Shown here: one piece after another, positions 45,206-54,223 of the stretch | How positions within the stretch are numbered: the first letter of the stretch is position 1 | How the letters are laid out: each line of letters starts with the position of its first letter | Origin: Alphaproteobacteria bacterium | GTDB lineage: Bacteria > Pseudomonadota > Alphaproteobacteria > CAAGCB01 > CAG-977 | Length of the DNA stretch: 64,000 nt | Assembly (NCBI GenBank): GCA_900768185.1 | Contig: CAAGCB010000002.1 | Coordinates: 72,793 to 136,792 of the forward strand | Direction: 5' to 3' | The notes under the pieces: model-generated | Seen by the model: only the letters and a program-made list of their open reading frames with translations | The model's database searches: none | What the model was told of the DNA's origin: nothing | Position numbers and translations under genes: made by a program

Positions 45206-46070
45206 AAGCAATCCGCTGAGCGCGCGGGTCACTCGCGTTGTCGAACAATCGACGGGACGGTCGGTCGTTTCCGCCGTGACGCTGGCGGGCGGTATCGCCG
45301 ACGCCAAACACGTCGTTTTGTCCGACGGAACGCAGGTCGTCGTCAAATTGCCCAAGGATTCTTCGGACGATTTGGCGATTGAAGGCGCGACGATGGACTA
45401 TTTGAAACGCCGCACGGAATTGCCCGTACCCGAAGTCTATTATTCGGGAACGGACGCTTTGGTGCACGAATACATCGCCGCGGACGGAACGCTGAGCGTT
45501 GATTGCGAACCCGAAGCGGCTGAACATCTGGCTAAACTGCACGCCGTTACGTCGGATTTTTACGGATTCGACTTTGACACTTTGCGCGGCGGCGTTCGGC
45601 AGCCTAACGCAAAAAGCGTGAAATGGGTGCCGTTCTTTACGCAAAACAGGCTGCTTTACATGGCGCGGCTGGCGTATGAAAGCGGAAATCTGCCGTCGGA
45701 AATGCGCGCACGCATTGATAAGTTTGCCGAAAATACGGAAAAGTATTTGGACGAACCGCCGCGTCCCGCTTTGTTGCACGGCGATATCAGCGCCACGACG
45801 ATTTTGTGCCGCGAAGGACGAGTCCGGTCGTTCGTCGATCCGGCGATTTTCTTCGGCGATCCGGAATTCGAATTCGCTTTTGTCGGCGAACAGCCTTCGC
45901 TGAGCAAAATTTTTTATGATAAATACAGGGAACGCCACGTTTTCCGTTCCGGATTTTTTGAATACAGGCAAAGTATTTACAGCCTGTATCCCCTGCTGTT
46001 GAACGTGAAAGTCCGCGGGGGCGTTTTTTTACCGCGCATCGACGCCGTGTTGAAACGGTTCGGTTTTTAG
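45195..46070 (+). CDS. Fructosamine/ketosamine-3-kinase family protein
   Basis: A 291-residue aminoglycoside-phosphotransferase-fold kinase. VVVKLPKD is the ATP-lysine region, with ALVHEYIAADGTL, AEHLAKLHAVTSDFYGFDFD, LLHGDISATTIL (catalytic loop) and SFVDPAIFFGDPEFEFAF (metal-binding DPA). The family loop usually reads HGDxWxGN. Here the Asn position is Thr, a substitution at a metal ligand that could weaken activity. Bacterial members are often ribulosamine/erythrulosamine 3-kinases acting on glycated protein lysines. Co-translated with the LMW-PTP gene; nth begins 2 bases after its stop. Confidence 0.88.
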   Translation: MQVESNPLSARVTRVVEQSTGRSVVSAVTLAGGIADAKHVVLSDGTQVVVKLPKDSSDDLAIEGATMDYLKRRTELPVPEVYYSGTDALVHEYIAADGTLSVDCEPEAAEHLAKLHAVTSDFYGFDFDTLRGGVRQPNAKSVKWVPFFTQNRLLYMARLAYESGNLPSEMRARIDKFAENTEKYLDEPPRPALLHGDISATTILCREGRVRSFVDPAIFFGDPEFEFAFVGEQPSLSKIFYDKYRERHVFRSGFFEYRQSIYSLYPLLLNVKVRGGVFLPRIDAVLKRFGF

Positions 46071-46072
46071 CG

Positions 46073-46711
46073 ATGTCGCCCGAAAACGTCAGGGAATTTT
46101 TCGCCCGATTGAAACAAATCAATCCCGAACCGGAATGCGAACTGAATTTCTCGTCGCCTTATACGTTGCTGGTGGCGATTGTTTTGTCTGCTCAAACAAC
46201 GGATAAAAACGTCAACAAGGCGACGGCGGAATTGTACAAGATCGCCGATACCCCCGAAAAAATGCTGGCTTTGGGCGAAGAAGGGCTGAAAAAATATATT
46301 CGTTTTATCGGATTGTTTAATTCCAAAGCCCGCAACGTGATGGCTCTGTCGCATGATATCCTTGAAAAATACGGGGGAAAAATCCCGCTTGATTTTAATG
46401 AATTGCAAACGCTGGCGGGCGTCGGGCGTAAAACGGCGAACGTGTTTTTAAACACTTGGTGCGGACAGCCGAGGTTCGGCGTCGACACGCATGTGTTCAG
46501 ACTGGGAAACCGAACGGGAATCGCGGTCGGCAAAACGCCGGTCGAGGTTGAAAAAAATCTGGAAAAAGCTGTCAGAGGCGTCATTCCGGACGGGGATCTG
46601 AAATACGTTTCCCATTGGCTGGTTTTGCACGGACGGTATGTCTGTACGGCGAAAAAGCCCGCGTGCGCGACCTGTCCCGTCGCGGATATCTGCCCTAAAA
46701 ACGGCGTTTGA
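46073..46711 (+). CDS. nth: Endonuclease III (DNA glycosylase/AP lyase)
   Basis: A 212-residue base-excision repair enzyme for oxidised pyrimidines. VLSAQTTDKNVN is the N-terminal family block. LAGVGRKTANVFL is the helix-hairpin-helix with catalytic Lys, followed by FGVDTHVFRLGNR carrying the catalytic Asp. The 4Fe-4S loop CTAKKPACATCPVADIC is intact. Last gene of the phosphatase-kinase-nth unit; it converges on an unknown gene with 6 bases between. Confidence 0.96.
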   Translation: MSPENVREFFARLKQINPEPECELNFSSPYTLLVAIVLSAQTTDKNVNKATAELYKIADTPEKMLALGEEGLKKYIRFIGLFNSKARNVMALSHDILEKYGGKIPLDFNELQTLAGVGRKTANVFLNTWCGQPRFGVDTHVFRLGNRTGIAVGKTPVEVEKNLEKAVRGVIPDGDLKYVSHWLVLHGRYVCTAKKPACATCPVADICPKNGV

Positions 46712-46717
46712 GGAATC

Positions 46718-47992
46718 TTAACGCGTCGCCAGCCGTTCTCCGGCGATTTCCCGCAACAGCGTCGGGGACAGGGCGTCTTTGAAATTTTTACGGTGCGCGT
46801 TGGCAGAACGCGTCGGCTTTTTTTCACACCGACGGTCGGTCGTCGCGCAGACTTGGCGCAAAATATTGCAAACGCGGTCGCGGCGTTCCTGTCGCGCGGT
46901 TTTGATTTCGGCGCGTCGTTCGTCAAGACGTTCGCCGATTTCTTTTAAAAAGCTCTGCAAGTTTTCGATGGAACGGTCTGCGGGCAGTTTCGCGGCGGCT
47001 TCGCGCGCCAAAGCGTCCGATGTCAAAGGCTGTCCGTCTTTGCCGATGCGGTGGCACGCATGTTCCGCTTCCGCCAGCTTGACGGCTTTGTTTTTGGCGT
47101 CGCAGATGGCGCGGTAACGCTTTTTCGCCGCATGCATTTCGCATTGAATGTCGTGCGGCAGGTTTGCCGTATCCAATTCTTGCCGCGCCCGCATTTGATG
47201 TTTGGACGGCGTTTCTTCGTTCCGGTTTGCTTCCAATCCGTAGCGTTTTGCCAGTTTTAAGATATTTTTTTCTTCGTCCGTCAAATGGCTGCCGTCCTTT
47301 TGCTTTATTTCAGCCAGATGCCCGCGCAAATGGTCGAAAAATCGATCGCGAGCGCGTTCTTCCGTGCGTTTCAGAACGTAATCCAGATATTCTTTATTCG
47401 TCGCTATTTGGCGGTTGACGGCGTTTTGCAGCTGGCGGGGCGAATTGATTTCGACCGAAGGGGGCGGAGCCGGCGGCGTCAACAGGGAAAGGGCTTTATT
47501 TTGTTCGTTGCGTAAATTGAACAACCATTTGAAACGCGGCTTCGATTGAACGGGAGCGGTTTTGATTTTTTCCCGTTTTTTCAGGTTGATGCCGCAATGA
47601 CGGCAGGCTTTCATCAGCAAAGCTTTCATCGAGGGGGACAAACCCGCCGCGACGGCGTCGAAACCGAATTCCCGCACGGCGTCCAGCAAAGAAGCGATGC
47701 GCCCCAGATTAATGTTTTTTTGCGGCAGCATTTCCTGAAAAACGGCGCGTTTATCTCCCGCGTCCAACACTTTTCCGCCGCCGACAAGGTTGATTTGAAC
47801 TTTTTGCCGTCCGTCCGTATCCGTGACCAGTTCGATAGACGCAATTTGTCCGACGTTTTTACTGCGGCGACCGCGCCCCATGTTTGACTGCATTTTCAAT
47901 AAATGCGTCCATGCGCCTTTCAAACGGTTAATGTCTTTATTGACCGCGGCGGAAGGGAGGGGATTTTTTTCTTTGTCTTTTTCACGTTGCAT
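46718..47992 (-). CDS. Unknown basic helical protein
   Basis: A 424-residue Lys/Arg-rich soluble protein. The first 60 residues are charged and probably flexible. A folded part (~45-135) contains QKVQINLVGGGKVLDAGDKR and FGFDAVAAGLSPSMKALLMKACRHCG. The remainder is long charged helices, probably coiled coil (DYVLKRTEERARDRFFDHLR, EIGERLDERRAEIKTARQER). Several cysteines occur near both ends. No family recognised. It lies 65 bases downstream of the large Q-rich gene on the same strand, separated by a 13-bp stem-loop. Nucleic-acid binding is a guess from charge only. Confidence 0.65.
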   Translation of the reverse strand: MQREKDKEKNPLPSAAVNKDINRLKGAWTHLLKMQSNMGRGRRSKNVGQIASIELVTDTDGRQKVQINLVGGGKVLDAGDKRAVFQEMLPQKNINLGRIASLLDAVREFGFDAVAAGLSPSMKALLMKACRHCGINLKKREKIKTAPVQSKPRFKWLFNLRNEQNKALSLLTPPAPPPSVEINSPRQLQNAVNRQIATNKEYLDYVLKRTEERARDRFFDHLRGHLAEIKQKDGSHLTDEEKNILKLAKRYGLEANRNEETPSKHQMRARQELDTANLPHDIQCEMHAAKKRYRAICDAKNKAVKLAEAEHACHRIGKDGQPLTSDALAREAAAKLPADRSIENLQSFLKEIGERLDERRAEIKTARQERRDRVCNILRQVCATTDRRCEKKPTRSANAHRKNFKDALSPTLLREIAGERLATR

Positions 47993-48017
47993 AAGCCGGA
48001 TACCTTGTGTTGCGTGA

Positions 48018-48050
48018 AAATGAAAGCCCGAATGAATCGGGCTTTCATTT
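48018..48050 (-). terminator. Long stem-loop after the Q-rich gene
   Basis: A perfect 13-bp stem (48018-48030 with 48038-48050) around a 7-base loop. The minus-strand 3' side ends CATTTTCA, a moderate U-tract; a terminator or a processing hairpin between the two large genes. Confidence 0.6.
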
Positions 48051-48057
48051 CAGTATG

Positions 48058-50757
48058 TTATCTGTCCAATTCGCCTTTTCGTTTGATAACGCTGAGAGCC
48101 GTCGTATTCGCGTTGTTTTGTGAATTCGACTTGACCTCGAGGGCTTTCGTCTGGTTTGCGGCGTTGCCGACAACCTGCAACGCGGTTGACGGAGTCTGTC
48201 CCGGTTTTCCCAGATTGGATTCCAAATAACCGGCGATTTGCGGATTTTTCGCTGCTATTTGGTTTGCCACCTGCGTCAGCTTGTTTTCCAGTTTGGGGGA
48301 CAGAACGGGCAAAGCTTTTTGTTCGCCGCGCGGAGCGACGGGCGCGGGCTGATCATGCTGCGCCGCCGCCTGCTGTTGCAGGTTCGGCAAGCCCAGAGGC
48401 GTCTGCGCCTGCTGTTGCGGAGCTTGTGTCTGCTGTTGCGAATTCTGTTCCTGCTGTTGCAGGTTCGGCAAGCCCAGAGGCGTCTGTTCCTGCTGTTGCG
48501 GGGCTTGCGTCTGCTGTTGCGGAGCCTGTTCCTGCTGCTGCGGAGCTTGTTCCTGCTGTTGCGGAGCCTGTTCCTGCTGTTGCGGGGCTTGCGTCTGCTG
48601 TTGCGAATCCTGCTCCTGCTGTTGCGGGGCTTGCGTCTGCTGTTGCGGGGCTTGTTCTGACTGCTTTTCGTCCTCCGGCTTTTTCGGTTCATAACCGAAG
48701 CCTTTGTCCTTGAAACCGTTTGTCAGATTTTTATCGATGTTATCGATTTCAACGCCGGCGGCTTTGCGCGCCGCTTCCATTTCAGGGAATCGTCTGTCAA
48801 TGCTGGCATTGTGTTCGCGGTTTTGCGCGTTGCTTTTAAACATCGCGTCGCCTTGTTTTTCCAAATCGGGGGACGGCGTGTAACCGACGGGTTCCATACC
48901 CATCGCGCGCATCGCCAGATACATCTGCGCTTTAAATTCGGGGGGACCGCTCAGTGTAGCTGATGTCCAGCCTTTTTCCATGCCCATGCGCACCATCGCC
49001 ATACAGTCTTCCAACGTCAGTTGGGTGTTTTTTTCGCCTTTCCTGTTAATCTTGGTATCGAACTTCAGATTGATTTTGTCGGGCATGTTGATCAGGGTCG
49101 ATCCGGACGGGGACAACGTTGCCTGAACAAACGGGTTCTTTTTGTCTGTGGCTTCGATAAGCGAGGCGCATTTGATTTGCGAATACGGACAAAATTCATC
49201 TTGTTCGTTTCTATGATAGTTAATTTTTGCCGCCACGGTTTCCATTTCGGCGAGCAACTGCTCCGACGACACGGAATCCTGCTGTTTCGCGCTGTTGGCA
49301 TTGGCGTCGTCATCATATCCGTCAACGCCGAAGCCGCCCTGTTGACCGCCGTTGTCGTTTCCGGTGTTTTCCGGCGCCGCCCGATTGGCGGTTTCGGCTT
49401 CGTTCCCGTCGTTTTCAACGACGGGCGCGGCGGAAACCGGTTCGTTTTCAACCGGTCGATCCTGCGCGGGTTCGGCGACCCGTTCGTCCGCTTTTTCGGG
49501 TTCGGACGCCGTGTCGACGACGTCGTCGTTTTGCCGCGCCTGTTCCGGCGCGACCTGTTCGGCGGCGTTTTCCTCTTTTTCGACCGTTTTCTCGGGCTCG
49601 GCTTGCGTGCCGGCGTGTTCGGCGAATTTGTTGAACAGCCACTCGTCCTTGTACGCGACGGAATCCATCAGTTCTTCCGCGGATTTTTCGCCGTCGGCGC
49701 CGTCGATGCCGAACGATTTCGACGAAACGGTCGGTTTGCCGTTTTCATCGTATTCGGTCGTGCGTTCGTTCCACGGGTAGAGCTTGCCGCCGTCCTGATA
49801 ATAGCTCAGCGAATAGACCGGTTTGCCCTGATCGTTGAACAAATCCGTGTGCGTCAGTCCGCCGGCGTAGTCGATGTGGGACACCGTCTTGCCGTCGGCG
49901 CTGCGTCTTTGTTCCGCGCGCACGCTGCCGTCGCTGTCGTAGAAACTGGTGAGCCGCGCGCCGTCTTTGTCGACGGACACCGTTTGCGTGACGTTGCCGT
50001 CGTTGTCGTAATACGTTCCGGAAACCAGATTTCCGTTCGCGTCAAAGCGTTCGTCGGCGACTTTGACGCTTTTTTTCTCGGTCGAGATGATCGGTTCGTT
50101 TTCGGGGACGGTTTTGTTTTTTCCGTCCTTTTCTTTCTCGTTTTCGGCGGATTTGGCGGGCAGACCCGCGGCGTTCGCGTAGGCGGGATCGTTCGTCACG
50201 TCTTCGTATTCGGCGTCTTCGACATTTTCCAGTCCTTTGACGCCGGCGGTGTTCGCTTTGTCGTCCAAACGCGTCACCGTCGCGGTCGGCTGTTCCGAAC
50301 CGTGCGCCGCGTTTTTCAGGCGTTCTTCAAACTGTTTGGAAAACGCCGCGATGTCTTTGTTCAAAGCGTCGGCGTTCATGCCGGCGGCAACGCCTTTGTC
50401 AAACGCCGTCGCCATAACGGCGGACATTTTTTCTTTCATTTCTTCGGCGGTCAAACCCTGACGCAAAAAATCCAGATCCATATCGCGCAGACTGTTGAAC
50501 AGCTGTTGCGCCGATTCACGCGTTCTGTTTTTTGAAAAAGCGACAAAGGAATCCGCCAAAGCTTCCTCTTTTCCGACATTCTCAGCCGCGCGTGTCTTTT
50601 CAGGCATCGCGTCGCCGCGGACGGACGGCAGATTTTCCGTCGACTTTTGTTCCGGCTTTACATCGTTTTGAGTCGTCGTTTCCATTATCGATTCTCCGTC
50701 TTTGTCGTCAACATAACGGTTTTCGTTTGCATCGTTTTCTTTTTGATTGTCCGCCAT
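48058..50757 (-). CDS. Large unknown protein with YwqK/MORN-like repeats, LPD7-like segment and Q-rich repeats
   Basis: An 899-residue protein with AAGGGGG before the start and no signal peptide. Layout: acidic low-complexity N terminus (1-60); helical region (~60-160); ~226-352 repeated beta units of the DANGNLVSGTYYDNDGN type, resembling YwqK/MORN-variant repeats; Ala/Glu/Pro linker (~380-500); ~590-625 WTSATLSGPPEFKAQMYLAM followed by RAMGMEPVGYTPS, reminiscent of LPD7 (large polyvalent protein-associated domain 7); ~697-792 heptad APQQQEQ/APQQQTQ repeats; then a conserved-looking end. LPD7 normally occurs in relaxases and mobile-element polyproteins. Function unknown. Confidence 0.7.
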   Translation of the reverse strand: MADNQKENDANENRYVDDKDGESIMETTTQNDVKPEQKSTENLPSVRGDAMPEKTRAAENVGKEEALADSFVAFSKNRTRESAQQLFNSLRDMDLDFLRQGLTAEEMKEKMSAVMATAFDKGVAAGMNADALNKDIAAFSKQFEERLKNAAHGSEQPTATVTRLDDKANTAGVKGLENVEDAEYEDVTNDPAYANAAGLPAKSAENEKEKDGKNKTVPENEPIISTEKKSVKVADERFDANGNLVSGTYYDNDGNVTQTVSVDKDGARLTSFYDSDGSVRAEQRRSADGKTVSHIDYAGGLTHTDLFNDQGKPVYSLSYYQDGGKLYPWNERTTEYDENGKPTVSSKSFGIDGADGEKSAEELMDSVAYKDEWLFNKFAEHAGTQAEPEKTVEKEENAAEQVAPEQARQNDDVVDTASEPEKADERVAEPAQDRPVENEPVSAAPVVENDGNEAETANRAAPENTGNDNGGQQGGFGVDGYDDDANANSAKQQDSVSSEQLLAEMETVAAKINYHRNEQDEFCPYSQIKCASLIEATDKKNPFVQATLSPSGSTLINMPDKINLKFDTKINRKGEKNTQLTLEDCMAMVRMGMEKGWTSATLSGPPEFKAQMYLAMRAMGMEPVGYTPSPDLEKQGDAMFKSNAQNREHNASIDRRFPEMEAARKAAGVEIDNIDKNLTNGFKDKGFGYEPKKPEDEKQSEQAPQQQTQAPQQQEQDSQQQTQAPQQQEQAPQQQEQAPQQQEQAPQQQTQAPQQQEQTPLGLPNLQQQEQNSQQQTQAPQQQAQTPLGLPNLQQQAAAQHDQPAPVAPRGEQKALPVLSPKLENKLTQVANQIAAKNPQIAGYLESNLGKPGQTPSTALQVVGNAANQTKALEVKSNSQNNANTTALSVIKRKGELDR
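48360..48660. repeat. 21-bp tandem repeat array within the Q-rich gene
   Basis: About a dozen degenerate copies of a 21-base unit built on CTGCTGTTGCGG, each coding APQQQ plus EQ or TQ. A longer block containing GGTTCGGCAAGCCCAGAGGC occurs twice, 81 bases apart (near 48381 and 48462). The array stays in frame, so copy-number change would alter length but not reading frame. Confidence 0.85.
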
Positions 50758-50895
50758 GGGAACCCCCTTGAAAAAAAGCTTGAATTAATTTTTATTAATA
50801 TAGCGCGTTTTTTAGAAAAAAGAAACAGCCTTTTTTCGAAAAACGATTCTTAAAAATCCGCGGTTCGGGCTGAATTGTGACACTTTTTTGACAAA

Positions 50896-50928
50896 AAAGA
50901 CCGTCCTTGACGTTCAAGGACGGTCTTT
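50896..50928 (-). terminator. Intrinsic terminator of pgk
   Basis: A perfect 15-bp stem (50896-50910 with 50914-50928), three-base loop, and T6 on the minus strand; ~18 bases after the pgk stop. Confidence 0.92.
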
Positions 50929-50945
50929 CGGTCAAAACGGGAAAA

Positions 50946-52136
50946 TCACTTTTCCAAAACTTTGACGCCCGGCAGGACTTTGCCTTCCATCCATTCCAGG
51001 AAAGCGCCGCCCGCGGCGGACAGGTACGACAGCTTGTCGGCGACGCCCGCGTGTTTCAGCGCGGAAACCGTATCGCCGCCGCCGCCGATGGATTTCAATC
51101 CCTTGGCGGTCAAATCGGCGACCGCTTCGGCAATCGCGAAAGTCGCTTTGTTGAACGGCTTGATTTCAAACGCGCCGACGGGACCGTTCCAAATCACGGT
51201 CTTGCATTCGCCCAGTTTTTTGACGACTTCGGCGACGGATTTCGGACCGATGTCCAGAATCATCATGTCGGCGGGAACCGCGTTCACGTCGACCGTTTCG
51301 TTTTCGGCGTTTTCGGCGAATTCTTTGGCGACGACAACGTCGACGGGCAGAATGATTTCGCATTTCGCGGCTTCCGCCTTTTTCATGATTTCGCGGGCGG
51401 TGTCAGCCATTTCCTTTTCGCACAGGGACGTGCCGACGGCAACGCCTTTGGCGAACAGGAACGTGTTTGCCATGCCGCCGCCGATGACCAGCTTGTCAAC
51501 CTTGGCGACCAAGTTGCCCAGCAAATCCAGCTTCGTCGACACTTTCGCGCCGCCGACAATCGCGGCGACGGGACGAACGGGGTTGCCCAAAGCGGCGTCC
51601 AAAGCTTCCAGTTCCGCCTGCATCAGCAGACCGGCGGCGTTCGGCTTCAGTTTCGCCATACCTTCGGTGGACGCGTGGGCGCGGTGAGCGCATGAAAACG
51701 CGTCGTTGACATAGATGTCGATGTCTTTCGCCAGTTTGGCGGCGAATTCGGGATCGTTCTTTTCTTCCTCGGCGTAAAAGCGCAGGTTTTCCAGCATGAC
51801 GACGTCGCCGTCTTTCATCGCTTTGATAGCGGATTCGACTTTTTCGCCGATGCAGTCGTCAACGAAAACGATTTTCCGACCCAAAGCTTTTTCAACGTCG
51901 GGCACAATCTGACCCAGCGACATTTCGGGAACGACCTGACCTTTGGGGCGACCGAAGTGCGAAGCGATGACGACTTTCGCGCCTTTATCCGTCAACGCTT
52001 TGACGGTCGGGACAAAACGGTCGATGCGGGTGGTGTCGGTGACTTTGCCGTCTTTGAACGGGACGTTCAAGTCGGCGCGGACGAAAACGACTTTGCCTTT
52101 GGCGTCCAAATCTTTAATCGTATTGAATTTAGCCAT
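50946..52136 (-). CDS. pgk: Phosphoglycerate kinase
   Basis: A 396-residue glycolytic enzyme. [50 protein letters not shown] and the C-terminal ATP-binding [13 protein letters not shown] are diagnostic. Start MAKFNTIK has GGAAAA upstream; a longer frame to 52163 lacks homology. It follows gap with a terminator-like hairpin between, a common arrangement that sets unequal levels. Complete. Confidence 0.97.
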   Translation of the reverse strand: MAKFNTIKDLDAKGKVVFVRADLNVPFKDGKVTDTTRIDRFVPTVKALTDKGAKVVIASHFGRPKGQVVPEMSLGQIVPDVEKALGRKIVFVDDCIGEKVESAIKAMKDGDVVMLENLRFYAEEEKNDPEFAAKLAKDIDIYVNDAFSCAHRAHASTEGMAKLKPNAAGLLMQAELEALDAALGNPVRPVAAIVGGAKVSTKLDLLGNLVAKVDKLVIGGGMANTFLFAKGVAVGTSLCEKEMADTAREIMKKAEAAKCEIILPVDVVVAKEFAENAENETVDVNAVPADMMILDIGPKSVAEVVKKLGECKTVIWNGPVGAFEIKPFNKATFAIAEAVADLTAKGLKSIGGGGDTVSALKHAGVADKLSYLSAAGGAFLEWMEGKVLPGVKVLEK

Positions 52137-52166
52137 TTTTTTATTTTCCTTGCAGATAAACAAAAG

Positions 52167-52198
52167 CGGCTCCCTCCTTTGAGGGAGGAAGCCGTTTT
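52167..52198 (-). terminator. Hairpin between gap and pgk
   Basis: CGGCT...CTCC (52167-52177) pairs with GGAG...AGCCG (52184-52194) with one mismatch; on the minus strand it ends CTTTTGTTT. Possible partial terminator or RNA-processing site. Confidence 0.65.
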
Positions 52199-52211
52199 GC
52201 GGTTAGAAACC

Positions 52212-53222
52212 TCAGATGAACTTCGACATCGCGACGGCGGTATCGGACATACGGTTGGAGAAGCCCCATTCGTTGTCGTACCAGCTCAGGATACGCAGGA
52301 AGTTGCCGTCGATGACTTTCGTCTGGTCGGCGTGGAAGATCGAGCTGAACTTTGTGTGCGTGAAATCGGACGAAACCAACGGCAGATCGTTGTAGCCCAA
52401 GATGCCTTTCAGACGACCCGATTCGGACGCGGCTTTCATCGCGGCGTTGACTTCTTCTTCGGTCGTGTTCTTCGCCAATTCGACTTTCAGGTCGACGACG
52501 GAAACGTCGGGGGTCGGAACGCGGATCGCGGAACCCTGCAGCTTGCCCGCCAATTCCGGCAGAACCAGACCGACGGCTTTCGCGGCGCCGGTCGTCGTCG
52601 GAATCATCGACAAAGCGGCGGCGCGGGCGCGGTACAAGTCTTTGTGCAACGTGTCAACCGTGCGCTGATCGCCCGTGTAGGAGTGAATTGTCGTCATGTA
52701 GCCGCGGACGATACCGAAGTTTTCGTTCAAAACTTTGGCGACAGGGGACAAGCAGTTCGTCGTGCAGGACGCGTTGGAAACGATTTTGTGTTCAGCCGTC
52801 AGCTTGTCGTCGTTGACGCCGTAGACGACCGTCAAATCGGCGCCTTTGGACGGAGCGGAGACCAGAACGCGTTTCGCGCCGGCTTCCAGATGGACTTTCG
52901 CTTTTTCGGCGTCGGTGAAGATACCCGTGCATTCATAGACGATATCGATGTCCATTTCTTTCCAGGGCAGGTTGTGCGGATCGCGTTCAGCCAAGACTTT
53001 GACGGTTTTGCCGTTGACGGTGATCGAATCGTCGGTCGCGGAAATTTCACCGGGGAAAGGTCCGTGAACGGAATCAAATTTCAACAAATGAGCGTTGGCT
53101 TTCGGCGAACCGAGGTCGTTAATCGCAACGACGTCGACGTCCGTACGACCGGATTCCGCCAAAGCGCGGAAAGCCAAACGACCGATACGACCGAAACCAT
53201 TAATCGCAACGCGAACTGCCAT
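52212..53222 (-). CDS. gap: Glyceraldehyde-3-phosphate dehydrogenase
   Basis: A 336-residue type I enzyme. The Rossmann start is VRVAINGFGRIGRLAFRA, the active site SNASCTTNCLSPVAK (catalytic Cys), with PTTTGAAKAVG, VPTPDVSVVDL and SWYDNEWGFSNRM. AAGGAG is the RBS. First gene of gap-pgk. Complete. Confidence 0.97.
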   Translation of the reverse strand: MAVRVAINGFGRIGRLAFRALAESGRTDVDVVAINDLGSPKANAHLLKFDSVHGPFPGEISATDDSITVNGKTVKVLAERDPHNLPWKEMDIDIVYECTGIFTDAEKAKVHLEAGAKRVLVSAPSKGADLTVVYGVNDDKLTAEHKIVSNASCTTNCLSPVAKVLNENFGIVRGYMTTIHSYTGDQRTVDTLHKDLYRARAAALSMIPTTTGAAKAVGLVLPELAGKLQGSAIRVPTPDVSVVDLKVELAKNTTEEEVNAAMKAASESGRLKGILGYNDLPLVSSDFTHTKFSSIFHADQTKVIDGNFLRILSWYDNEWGFSNRMSDTAVAMSKFI

Positions 53223-53473
53223 GTTATTTTCTCCTTAGAAAATTGTAACGAATGCGCCCCGTGCGGGACGCGGAATTTTTTTCAAGCAGGAATATATTTG
53301 CCACATTTCAAAACAAAAAGCAAAGCCTTTCCCGCTTTCCGACTCCATTTTTAACAAGTTTTTTCGTTTTACCGCCTTTCGGCGGGGGAATGTGACGTCC
53401 GCCCTATCTTTTGGCGTCCGGATATGGTAAAAAGAACGGATTTCGCCACCGAAACGATAAGAAGGGAAAACGT
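53223..53473. other. Divergent intergenic region between gap and a lipoprotein gene
   Basis: About 250 bases. It contains the RBS of both flanking genes. No promoter with convincing -35/-10 spacing, hairpin or RNA gene was found by eye. Confidence 0.4.
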
Positions 53474-54220
53474 ATGAAAGCCGGATATCTCATCGCAACC
53501 GCCGCCGCGCTTGTTTTGAACGGGTGCGCCCTTACCCATTACGCGAGCAGGGACGAAAAGCCCGATGACGCCGTCGTCGTGTCATCGAACGTCGCCGCGT
53601 CGCTGTGGGAGGACGGACAGCAAATCGCCCCCGCGAAAAAAGAGCATGTTCTGAAAAACACGGGCATGCGCCGTCTGACGCTGAAATCGAACGGATACGG
53701 CGATCTGGACGTTCTCGTCTGGCAGAATCCGCCCGAAAAGAAAAGCGTTTCGTCGCAACAAAGTTCGTTGATTTGGACGACAAAGCGGCTGGGCGACGTC
53801 AGCTCCGATCTGTCCGACACGGGGGCTGACGCGGCGACGACCAGCCCGACATCGACAGTGATGTTGCCCGTAAATCTGGTGAAGACGGCATTGGGAATCG
53901 TATGGTTGCCGTTCGATTTTTCGACGCAATTCAATCCGTCGGGATATTATTACGCGTATGGCAAAAACCAGTTCCGCGCGACTCTGCGCCGCGAAAACGC
54001 ACCGTATTCGCCGCAAAAGGAATACGAAGAACAGGTCGAAAAATTCACGTTGGTCAATTATCCCCTGCTGGCGCGCCGCGACGCGGGGGCTTTGTCCGCT
54101 TTGGCGAAGTTTTCGGGGATTACGACGGCGGATATTGAAAAACTGCTGAAAGCGAACGCGTCGCCCGAATCGATGGCGGAGGCGGTCGTCGAAAAAATGA
54201 CCGTCGTTCACGGCGAATGA
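53474..54220 (+). CDS. Unknown lipoprotein
   Basis: A 248-residue protein starting MKAGYLIATAAALVLNGC, a lipoprotein signal with lipobox LNGC; AAGGGAA is the RBS. The mature part begins with a flexible segment and has a beta-like region (LKSNGYGDLDVLVWQNPP), a hydrophobic stretch (~138-158, VNLVKTALGIVWLPFDF) and a Tyr-rich loop (NPSGYYYAYGKNQF). The C terminus is helical (AKFSGITTADIEKLLKAN). No family recognised. Convergent with the aldo/keto reductase gene, 3 bases apart. Confidence 0.7.
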   Translation: MKAGYLIATAAALVLNGCALTHYASRDEKPDDAVVVSSNVAASLWEDGQQIAPAKKEHVLKNTGMRRLTLKSNGYGDLDVLVWQNPPEKKSVSSQQSSLIWTTKRLGDVSSDLSDTGADAATTSPTSTVMLPVNLVKTALGIVWLPFDFSTQFNPSGYYYAYGKNQFRATLRRENAPYSPQKEYEEQVEKFTLVNYPLLARRDAGALSALAKFSGITTADIEKLLKANASPESMAEAVVEKMTVVHGE

Positions 54221-54223
54221 CCG

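Noticed and set aside
48360..48660. CRISPR array
   Set aside because: The 21-base units are contiguous, in frame and protein-coding, with no spacers and no cas genes nearby.
49021..50535. A 504-codon plus-strand frame opposite the Q-rich gene
   Set aside because: Phe/Val/Arg-rich mirror of the Glu/Asn/Asp-rich minus-strand protein; no RBS.
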